A DNA stretch of 5,427 bases, taken from the NCBI GenBank assembly GCA_903834675.1, contig CAILKC010000017.1, forward strand, positions 1 through 5,427, written 5' to 3'. Below the pieces are notes generated by a model, which searched no databases, had not been told where the DNA came from, and saw only the letters and a program-made list of their open reading frames with translations. The translations under genes were made by a program, and so were the position numbers. Every line of letters begins with the position of its first letter. Within the stretch, counting starts at the first letter, position 1. Below, piece by piece: positions 1-5,079 of this stretch. Source of the DNA: an uncultured Victivallales bacterium. Lineage in GTDB: Bacteria; Verrucomicrobiota; Lentisphaeria; Oligosphaerales; JAFGRS01.

Positions 1-897
1 GAGAAGGACCTGCCACGCATCAAACCTGCGCATGTCCGCTACGAGAGCGCGTAGAGCATGTTTCCGCGCCAGGCTGACATTGCCGCGGTTGAAGAGCGCC
101 CAGGCCCAGTCGGTGTGCCACTGAGAGGCGGATTCAATCAGAGGGAAGTCGGCCAAGATCACCCCGGCCGGATCGAGGCCGCGCCGGCGTGCCGCCTCGG
201 TCACCAGGCGCGTCCTGAGTTCGAGCCACTCGCGGCGCTTCTCCCGGTCGGAAAGCGCCGTGTGACTGCTCCAGTGCTGCCGCCAGTCAAACAGACAATC
301 GGGCAGGTTGGCGAAATCACCGCTACCCAGCAAACGCAGGTAGACATCCAGATCGTCGGTACACCCTACATCCTCACGGTATCCCCCAATGGCCCGCAAC
401 GCAGACATGCGCAACATGGCACTGGGTTGGGCAATCACCGTGCCGATGCCGCGCAGGAGTTCCCGCTCGATACCCGCATGATCGAGGGGAAGAACGGCTT
501 GTTTCAAGACGGCGCCATCGCCATCGATCAGGCAGTAGTGCGTCCCCAGGATGACACAACCCGGATGGGCCTGCATGTACTGCACCTGCCGCTCCAGGCG
601 TTCCGGGCGTGAGACATCGTCGCCATCCATCAACGCCACATACTCACCGCGCGCAATCTCGATCCCCCGATTCTTGGTTCCACCGAACCCCAGTCGCTTG
701 ACGGAATGGATGACCCGCACCCTGGAATCGAGACGGGAGTAGCGATCCAGAATCTCGGCAGTACCGTCATTGGAGCAGTCGTCGACAATGATGTACTCGA
801 AGCCGCGAAACGTCTGCCCCAGCATGCTCTCAACGGCGAGACCGATGTAGCGTTCCCCGTTCCGAACTCCCGTCAGAACAGTGACCAGAGGTTCCAT
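1..897 (-). CDS. Family 2 glycosyltransferase, 3' end beyond window
   Basis: The frame is open from ATG at 897 to the window edge (299 codons, no stop seen). It encodes a GT-A fold inverting glycosyltransferase of the GT2 family, which moves a sugar from a nucleotide-sugar donor to a growing glycan at the cytoplasmic face. Visible motifs are an N-terminal strand PLVTVLTGVRNGERYI (3-18), the nucleotide-binding VDDCSNDGT (38-46), the metal-binding DGDD (91-94), and an acidic TDDLDVYLRL segment (180-189) where the family's catalytic-base region usually lies. Residues 265-299 (ALFNRGNVSLARKHALRALV...) look like the helical tail common in such enzymes, so probably only a short part is missing. No signal peptide or membrane helix is seen. 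It lies 76 bp downstream of the GT11 gene on the same strand and is probably cotranscribed. Family is confident; donor and acceptor cannot be read from sequence. Confidence 0.93.
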   Translation of the reverse strand, partial: MEPLVTVLTGVRNGERYIGLAVESMLGQTFRGFEYIIVDDCSNDGTAEILDRYSRLDSRVRVIHSVKRLGFGGTKNRGIEIARGEYVALMDGDDVSRPERLERQVQYMQAHPGCVILGTHYCLIDGDGAVLKQAVLPLDHAGIERELLRGIGTVIAQPSAMLRMSALRAIGGYREDVGCTDDLDVYLRLLGSGDFANLPDCLFDWRQHWSSHTALSDREKRREWLELRTRLVTEAARRRGLDPAGVILADFPLIESASQWHTDWAWALFNRGNVSLARKHALRALVADMRRFDAWQVLL

Positions 898-904
898 ATC
901 CAGA

Positions 905-910
905 CCTCCC
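905..910 (-). promoter_or_regulatory. Ribosome binding site of the left-edge GT2 gene
   Basis: The minus strand reads GGGAGG here, 7 nt before ATG 897. A second in-frame ATG exists at 912, but it would overlap this site and has only a weak GAGAG upstream. Start 897 is therefore preferred, and it also gives the usual short lead (MEPLVTVLTG) into the first GT2 strand. Confidence 0.7.
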
Positions 911-973
911 ATTTCTCTCACAGGTGCCTTGCCCGAATCACCCCGGTCACCGAGCATGTCCCGCGGCCAACGC

Positions 974-1876
974 TTACCGACACAGCCGCCTTCGCAGGCC
1001 GCGTCCGACTCGTCGTAGCACCTGGCCCGCCATAGCTGGCGCATCGAGCATCCGGTGTTGCAGTTTCAGGAACCAATACTTTTCGGTAATCGAGTTCGAT
1101 AGCGCCGGCAACCGCGCCCATTCCGAGGGATATAAATCCGGATTGTCGGACCAGGAACCGGGGCGAAACCGGCCTTCTGCCGGGTGGATAACCCTCTTGC
1201 CTGGTACGCTCGAAAGCCAGGCGCCCCACCACGAGAACGTGGAGGCGGAGACTACATGGTTCTTGCATTGAGTCATGAGATACAAATCCTCCCAGCATTC
1301 ATTGCCGTCGATGAAGACCAACTCGACGGGGAGGCCAGCCAGTCGAGCTCGGGCGGACTGCATATCGTCGGAAAACACGGCCACCCGGCGGGGTGCCAGC
1401 ATCGCGACCGCCTGGCGGTAGTAGGCTGCCCCGGGAGTGAAGAAAGCTAGTTTCGTCGGAAACGTGCAGTAATCACCGAAACGCAGATGGAAACATGTCA
1501 TTTGGGGCAGCTCCAGTCCCGCGTACTTATCTCGCACTCGCTGGGTCATCTCGGGACGAAAGCGGTACCACCGTCGCACCTCAGGTTCAGTAGTCGCGAA
1601 GTAGCGCCACGACTCGAAGTTGCCATCGTAGTCAGTGCCGTCCGGCGCACACTCCGCCTCCGGGTAGTATTTGAGGCGCAGGTCGCGGAAGACATGAGTG
1701 TACTCTGCGGTTGGCGCCCGTTCCGCCGCGTCCTCCAGCGTCAAAACGCTGTCGCCAATCCAGCCCGGACAGTAAAAGTGCGTACCGTGACGGCGGGCAA
1801 CGGTGCGAAGAAACGCATACTGGAACAATTGGTTTCCCAGGCGGCCCATTTGGCCGAATCGGGTCATGCAGAACAC
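974..1876 (-). CDS. Family 11 glycosyltransferase, alpha-1,2-fucosyltransferase-like
   Basis: This 300-residue protein has the hallmarks of GT11, whose known bacterial members transfer fucose from GDP-fucose, mostly in alpha-1,2 linkage, to surface glycans. The motifs are GRLGNQLFQYAF near the N-terminus (11-22), HLRFGDY (130-136) at the place of the GDP-fucose-binding H-x-R-R-G-D-Y, FSDD (168-171), and SASTFSWWGAWL (210-221) matching the conserved (N/S)SSFSWWAAWL block. Length is normal for the family. The start is GTG at 1876 (MFCMTRFGQMG), chosen because AGGAG lies 8 nt upstream; the in-frame ATG at 1867 would be 17 nt away. The C-terminal end (about 287-300) is very arginine-rich. The second arginine of the H-x-R-R motif is replaced by phenylalanine, so the exact donor is less certain. 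The gene stands between FkbM upstream and GT2 downstream, fitting a glycan cluster. No membrane segment is seen. Confidence 0.9.
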   Translation of the reverse strand: MFCMTRFGQMGRLGNQLFQYAFLRTVARRHGTHFYCPGWIGDSVLTLEDAAERAPTAEYTHVFRDLRLKYYPEAECAPDGTDYDGNFESWRYFATTEPEVRRWYRFRPEMTQRVRDKYAGLELPQMTCFHLRFGDYCTFPTKLAFFTPGAAYYRQAVAMLAPRRVAVFSDDMQSARARLAGLPVELVFIDGNECWEDLYLMTQCKNHVVSASTFSWWGAWLSSVPGKRVIHPAEGRFRPGSWSDNPDLYPSEWARLPALSNSITEKYWFLKLQHRMLDAPAMAGQVLRRVGRGLRRRLCR

Positions 1877-1884
1877 GCGGGGAT

Positions 1885-1889
1885 CTCCT
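1885..1889 (-). promoter_or_regulatory. Ribosome binding site selecting the GTG start of the GT11 gene
   Basis: The minus strand reads AGGAG, with another AGGAG just upstream, 8 nt before GTG 1876. This spacing supports the GTG over the ATG nine bases further in. Confidence 0.65.
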
Positions 1890-1952
1890 GCTCCTGTGGA
1901 CGACCTGGACCCCTAAGAGAAACCGACCTGTGCAACAAGGGAGTCTGCCTGG

Positions 1953-2030
1953 AGCGCTGAAGGCGCGCTGCTATACCAGCCCAAGGCGCCCCGTTGGGGC
2001 TGAAGACCTCGGCCCATCCACGCTGAAGCA
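1953..2030. repeat. Intergenic repeat block with GCTGAAG copies and a GCCCC/GGGGC hairpin
   Basis: This lies in the 156-bp gap between the FkbM stop and the GT11 start. It holds three direct copies of GCTGAAG (1956-1962, 1999-2005, 2022-2028), a small inverted pair AGCGC/GCGCT (1953-1957, 1965-1969), and a perfect hairpin GCCCC-GTT-GGGGC (1988-2000). The hairpin lies 33 nt past the FkbM stop on the transcribed strand but has no T-run, so it is not a typical intrinsic terminator; it could still stabilise the 3' end. The overall look (GCTGAAGGCGCG ... ATACCAGCCCAAGG) resembles a dispersed intergenic repeat I remember from environmental genomes; that recollection is not checked. Confidence 0.6.
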
Positions 2031-2032
2031 CC

Positions 2033-2740
2033 CTATTTTACCAGTTCAATATTCCTGAAAAGCAGATTCCCTATCTGCTCTCCACGAGAATAATCGGACA
2101 TCAACTCAAACCCCTGCTTTTGCAGCAACCGAACAGTCTCAGCCTTGGTCAGTGCCCCAGAATAAGAAGACAACTCGCCATATTCGGTGTAAAGATACTT
2201 ACACCTCTTGAGGGTATTCGCGGCGCCCTCAATCATGTCTTTCTCGGCGCCCTGGATATCCGACCAGATAAAATCTATTTCCTTAATGCCGTTCTGTTCG
2301 ACCCAGGAATCCAGTCGCAGTGAGCGTACCTCCACCTTGCGGCCAAACTTCAGCCAGGGATAATCCTTCGGGCTTGACTTTGCCTCCTTGATGGAAGAAG
2401 AATAATCCCAATCTATTTTCTTGAAAAATGCATACAGCCAACCTAACCCTAGATACTTATACCGCCTTGGAACGGACTCTGGCGGACATCCTGAGGACAT
2501 ATTGAGCGTGACTTTCCCATCCACATTCGAGACAGCGGCCTCCGTCAAGACACAGCGCTCATCCTGGATTGCCGCCTTGAATTGTTTGATACACCTGGGG
2601 TCCGGATCAAAACAGTAAATCCTGATATCCCTGAAGGTATCCAAGAACTTGCGGGTATCTTCTCCCGCATGGGCGCCCAATTCCAGCACAACAGGATCTT
2701 CTTTCTGCAATATGTCTTTGGTCATCGCAGGCTCAAACAT
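2033..2740 (-). CDS. FkbM-family SAM-dependent methyltransferase
   Basis: This 235-residue class I methyltransferase belongs to the FkbM family, whose members typically O-methylate sugar hydroxyls in polysaccharides or natural products. The SAM-binding core is visible: VVLELGAHAGEDT (17-29, motif I), CFDPDP (43-48, acidic end of strand 2), and the family signature LDSWVEQNGIKEIDFIWSD followed by IQGAE (143-166), where many members have L-K-I-D-x-E-G-x-E. Length matches a compact FkbM protein. ATG 2740 is preceded by GAGGGAG 6 nt upstream; the second Met (residue 6) is a possible but less supported start. The stop is TAG. No signal peptide or membrane helix is seen. Base composition is clearly lower in G+C than the neighbours (three 60-base samples gave 32, 43 and 52%, one near the 5' end 55%, against about 70% in a GT11 sample) and A-ending codons are commoner, suggesting separate acquisition. 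Its likely role is to methylate a sugar of the glycan built by the flanking transferases. Confidence 0.88.
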   Translation of the reverse strand: MFEPAMTKDILQKEDPVVLELGAHAGEDTRKFLDTFRDIRIYCFDPDPRCIKQFKAAIQDERCVLTEAAVSNVDGKVTLNMSSGCPPESVPRRYKYLGLGWLYAFFKKIDWDYSSSIKEAKSSPKDYPWLKFGRKVEVRSLRLDSWVEQNGIKEIDFIWSDIQGAEKDMIEGAANTLKRCKYLYTEYGELSSYSGALTKAETVRLLQKQGFELMSDYSRGEQIGNLLFRNIELVK

Positions 2741-2760
2741 TCTCGGCTCCCTCTTGCTGA

Positions 2761-2820
2761 CTGAAGGGGCGGTCCATGCGACCTCGGCGCGGAGGTAGGG
2801 CAGACAGCTCGCCCCTCAAG
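2761..2820. repeat. Nested palindrome upstream of the FkbM gene
   Basis: The outer arms are AGGGGCG (2765-2771) and CGCCCCT (2810-2816); with two mismatches the pairing extends to the ends of the 60-bp block. Inside lies ACCTC-GGCGCG-GAGGT (2781-2796). The block lies 20 nt upstream of the FkbM start and shares its last base with the terminal repeat of the neighbouring element. It could be a relic of a repeat insertion, or fold in the FkbM leader RNA if transcription starts upstream; the sequence does not decide between these. Confidence 0.5.
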
Positions 2821-3113
2821 GCCATTCGATTCTACTACACTCGACTCTTTCACCACAGAGGACACCGAGAGCACAGAGGCTGGCGATAGGGTTTGGGTGA
2901 TCTATACATGAGACTCTTGCCGAACCCCTCACGACTCGCGAGGCCGCTCGCCCTCCACAGGTTGCCGCCGCCGCGACGCCTTTAGGCTGGAGGGCGAGAC
3001 GCTGGCGAGCCGAGGGTTCTGAAAGCGCCTCACCTACCTCACTCTTCTCCAGTGCGTTGATCTCGGTGCTCTCGGTGCTCTCTGTGGTTGACAAAAATGA
3101 GAATCGAATGGCC
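2820..3113. mobile_element. MITE-like non-coding element with 14-bp terminal inverted repeats
   Basis: The ends are a perfect 14-bp inverted pair: GGCCATTCGATTCT at 2820-2833 and its complement at 3100-3113. A subterminal inverted pair follows: CCACAGAGGACACCGAGAGC on the left (2852-2871) against the complement of a GCTCTCGGTGCTCTCTGTGG block on the right (about 3068-3087), with a one- or two-base shift. The 294-bp unit contains no credible gene; reading frames across it give low-complexity peptides such as TTESTESTE and HREHREHRDQ, a familiar artefact of this repeat type. Size, terminal inverted repeats and lack of coding fit a miniature inverted-repeat element moved in trans, or a nested composite of palindromic repeats. 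No clear target-site duplication is visible beside the ends. Confidence 0.6.
2922..3019. repeat. Inner inverted repeat of the 294-bp element
   Basis: Imperfect arms begin with GAACCC (2922-2927) and end with GGGTTC (3014-3019). They contain a perfect 11-bp inner pair, CTCGCCCTCCA (2947-2957) and TGGAGGGCGAG (2988-2998), with CTCGC/GCGAG-type matches between. The spacer is GC-rich (GCCGCCGCCGCG). It is centred in the larger element, so the whole can fold as one long broken hairpin; it may also be an independent repeat that inserted there. Confidence 0.55.
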
Positions 3114-3170
3114 CTGTATGAGTGAGAAGCTGTGGTAACTACTCAGGTCACAACTCAGGTGCATTTCCCT

Positions 3171-3263
3171 GCCCCAAAGGGGCTGTGGCCCAGAGCCCAG
3201 GGTTGCGGCCATGGTGCCGCTACCCTGGGCATATATGGACATGGCCTCCTACCCCAACGGGGT
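3171..3263. repeat. Cluster of three hairpins (REP-like)
   Basis: Three palindromes follow one another: GCCCC-AAA-GGGGC (3171-3183, perfect); a 15-bp stem GCCCAGGGTTGCGGC / GCCGCTACCCTGGGC (3195-3209 and 3216-3230, one mismatch, six-base loop CATGGT); and ACCCC-AAC-GGGGT (3251-3263, perfect). The two outer short hairpins have similar stems and flank the long one, a symmetrical design like repetitive extragenic palindromes. None is followed by a T-run on either strand. It lies about 190 bp beyond the stop of the GT4 remnant, where stabilising RNA structure would be expected, though this is inference. Confidence 0.6.
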
Positions 3264-3451
3264 TGCGTCTTGGCACCATGACCCAACGAGGATTGGAGCG
3301 GCCGCGGCTCGCGGCCACTGCACTCGCTCACGCTGGGCCGCAGAAAGAGGTTAAGTCCGCAATACGCCTCCCACGGCTGGTCGCTGAAGCCGGCATAGAG
3401 CCAAGCCTAACCGGCATTGGATGCATCCGTTCGACCTCTGCCTGCCCGAAC
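3264..3451. other. Non-coding remainder between hairpin cluster and GT4 remnant
   Basis: I see no gene here. Apart from the hairpin at 3300-3316 there is only a small GCCGG/CCGGC pair (3389-3393, 3411-3415). Frames crossing it are short, have no family motif and no ribosome binding site. Together with the repeats to its left it completes a gap of about 710 bp without a functional gene (2741-3451). Confidence 0.5.
3300..3316. repeat. Short perfect GC hairpin
   Basis: GGCCGCG-GCT-CGCGGCC is a perfect 7-bp stem with a three-base loop, 135 nt past the stop of the GT4 remnant. There is no T-run on the transcribed side, so it is not called a terminator. It is probably another member of the palindromic material filling this gap. 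Confidence 0.4.
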
Positions 3452-3877
3452 TCACATCCCCTGCGCCAGCACGCGCTGGTAGAGGCTCCGGTAGGCCGTT
3501 GCCTGAGCGGCAAGCGTGTACGCGGATAGCACATGCTCCCGACACCGCGCTTGTAGGCTGGACCTATAGTGCCACGAAAGCGCCTCGGCAATGGCTTGGG
3601 CCAACGCCTCGGCATCGCCCACTGGCACCAGCCGCCCGGTAACGCCGTCTTTCACGAAATCGCGCGGCCCGCCGGTGTCGAAGGCCACCACAGGAGCGCC
3701 GCAAGCCATCGCTTCGATCCCGGTCATGCCGAACGCCTCCTGAACCGAGGGCATCACAAACACATCGGCCAGGCTGTAGATCAGAGATAGAAGCGGCTCG
3801 CTGCTGATCTGCCCTAAGAGAACCGACCTCATCCCGTCAGGGAACTTGTAGTAACTCCTGCCGACGGACACCAGCAT
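3452..3877 (-). pseudogene. Truncated family 4 glycosyltransferase (C-terminal domain only)
   Basis: The 141-residue frame matches the C-terminal, nucleotide-sugar-binding Rossmann domain of GT4 (GT-B fold, retaining) transferases. Visible are the strand LVSVG (2-6), YSLADVFVMPS (34-44), the E-x7-E signature in EAFGMTGIE (E47 and E55), then AMACGAPVVAFDTGG (56-70), DGVTGRLVPVGDAEALA (77-93) and a helical tail. Complete relatives have about 350-420 residues, so the acceptor-binding N-terminal half (roughly 200 or more residues) is absent. An in-frame TAG lies two codons before the first ATG (3877), no ribosome binding site precedes it, and only 54 bp separate it from the stop of the upstream GT2 gene, leaving no room for the missing part. 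The conserved residues are intact, suggesting recent loss by deletion. Translation as a lone domain is possible but unlikely to give an active enzyme. Confidence 0.82.
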
Positions 3878-3930
3878 CAGCTAGAACACGCATGCTGTGC
3901 TGTGAACCATGCTTCAGGCGGAACGGTATC

Positions 3931-5079
3931 TCATTGAGGACAGCCACGCAGCCATTCCAAAAAACGGTAGGGCTTGAGCCAGACGGACTCGTAGAGCCGG
4001 TCGTGCCGGTTCCGCAGGCGACTGTACTCCTTGCCACGGTTCAGGAAATCGTCGGCACACAGGCCCGGGTGCTCTCGGATGTACTCTTCAAGCTTGAGGC
4101 GGCAATACTGCTCCTGTTCCGCCGTTTCGCGGTACTTCGCCAAACGGAACAACATACCGAGGACCTGCATGCGGAGCACCGCCTCGATGTCCGGTGGAAA
4201 ATGCCCGCAGCACATGGCCTCCAGTGTATCTATCCTCTTCTGAATCGCCTCAAATTCACTGAGTGACGACCACACCCCGTGTGGGTGGATGCGATAGGTG
4301 GCCATCGCCTCCGGGAAGTAACCGAATCTCCCGTGCTCAGCCAGAATCATCGCCAAGGGGTGATCGCCAACCGGACAACGGTAGAAAAACCCCGGAAGGT
4401 TCCTCAAGACCGGCAGGTTCCTGAACATCACGGTACAGGTGACATAGAAGCCTCCCTCGGCCACATCGCGCAAGTCCGTGACAGGCTTGGGACCGTTCCG
4501 ATCAGTGGAGTTCCTTCGCTGCCGTCCCGAGCAGCCTCCGTCGAGGGCACTGTTGCCGCCCTCCCACCGAAGATGGGTATTGTGATGCGAGCCCACGAAG
4601 TCCGGATGTCCCTCCAAGAAGTCAACCTGCTTCTGCAGTTTGCGCGAATGGTTCCAGTAATCGTCACCCTCGAGGACCGCAACGTACTTGCCGAGACATA
4701 TCCCTATGGTCTTCATCCCGTTGTACATGAAGGGCACACGGTATTGCTGACGGGCCGGGTTGGCGCGGTCGCGTAGGAACAGACGAATCTTGTCCGGGTG
4801 CTGAGCGGCATACTCCAGGCAAGTCTCCCGAGTGCCGTCGGTGGAGCCGTCTTCGCCGATGCAGATTTCGTAGGGGAAATCCACCTGCTGCATCAGCACG
4901 CTGTCCAATGCCTGCCGGATGAACGGCGCGTGCTGGTAGGTGATAATGCTGACGCTAACCACCGGCTTTGCAGGCAGTTTAGACCGGTCAGCCACTTCGT
5001 AGTCCCAGCCGTCCTGACTACACGTCAACGGTGCGAATTTAGCAGGAATATCCACAGGAATTCTCAGATTAGCCGCCAA
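3931..5079 (-). CDS. Family 2 glycosyltransferase
   Basis: This 382-residue GT2-type enzyme (GT-A fold, inverting) has VVSVSIITYQHAPFIRQALD (40-59) at the first strand, IGEDGSTDGT (74-83) where the family has D-D-x-S-x-D-x-T, the metal-binding LEGDDYW (136-142), and GDHPLAMILAEHGRFGYFPE (238-257), which resembles the acceptor/catalytic region. TYRIHPHGVWSS (261-272) is the usual end of the catalytic core. A helical, charged tail follows (about 275-382). No signal peptide or membrane segment is seen. The start is uncertain: the furthest possible codon is TTG at 5079, an in-frame TGA lies six codons before it, and there is no clear ribosome binding site. GTG codons at residues 9 and 29 are alternatives, and ATG 5098 in another frame could mean a frameshift. 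About 40 residues precede the first GT2 strand. It is the most upstream gene seen on this strand; the donor sugar is unknown. Confidence 0.88.
   Translation of the reverse strand: MAANLRIPVDIPAKFAPLTCSQDGWDYEVADRSKLPAKPVVSVSIITYQHAPFIRQALDSVLMQQVDFPYEICIGEDGSTDGTRETCLEYAAQHPDKIRLFLRDRANPARQQYRVPFMYNGMKTIGICLGKYVAVLEGDDYWNHSRKLQKQVDFLEGHPDFVGSHHNTHLRWEGGNSALDGGCSGRQRRNSTDRNGPKPVTDLRDVAEGGFYVTCTVMFRNLPVLRNLPGFFYRCPVGDHPLAMILAEHGRFGYFPEAMATYRIHPHGVWSSLSEFEAIQKRIDTLEAMCCGHFPPDIEAVLRMQVLGMLFRLAKYRETAEQEQYCRLKLEEYIREHPGLCADDFLNRGKEYSRLRNRHDRLYESVWLKPYRFLEWLRGCPQ

Noticed and set aside
58..612. Long plus-strand reading frame (184 codons) opposite the left-edge GT2 gene
   Set aside because: It is antisense to a frame with clear GT2 motifs, its product is low in recognisable structure, and long antisense frames are common in GC-rich coding DNA.
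1487..1960. Plus-strand reading frame (157 codons) opposite GT11
   Set aside because: Antisense to strongly conserved GT11 motifs; the protein shows no domain.
1988..2000. Intrinsic terminator after the FkbM gene
   Set aside because: The stem is only 5 bp and no run of T follows on the minus strand.
3088..3120. TTGACA at 3088-3093 on the plus strand as a promoter -35 box
   Set aside because: No acceptable -10 hexamer at 16-18 nt, and no plus-strand gene follows; it lies inside the repeat element.
2816..3242. Minus-strand reading frames giving TTESTESTE and HREHREHRDQ peptides
   Set aside because: These are translations of the CCACAGAG/CACCGAGAG repeat of the 294-bp element, a known kind of false gene.
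3122..3529. Plus-strand frame of 135 codons across the hairpin cluster and the end of the GT4 remnant
   Set aside because: It runs through palindromic DNA and antisense to the GT4 domain, with no motif and no ribosome binding site.
3837..4037. Minus-strand frame bridging the end of the GT2 gene and the start of the GT4 remnant
   Set aside because: It is in a different frame from both and has no GT4 N-terminal features; it does not restore the missing half.
4279..4776. Plus-strand reading frame (165 codons) opposite the GT2 gene at 3931-5079
   Set aside because: Antisense shadow of a conserved catalytic region; no family motif and no ribosome binding site.
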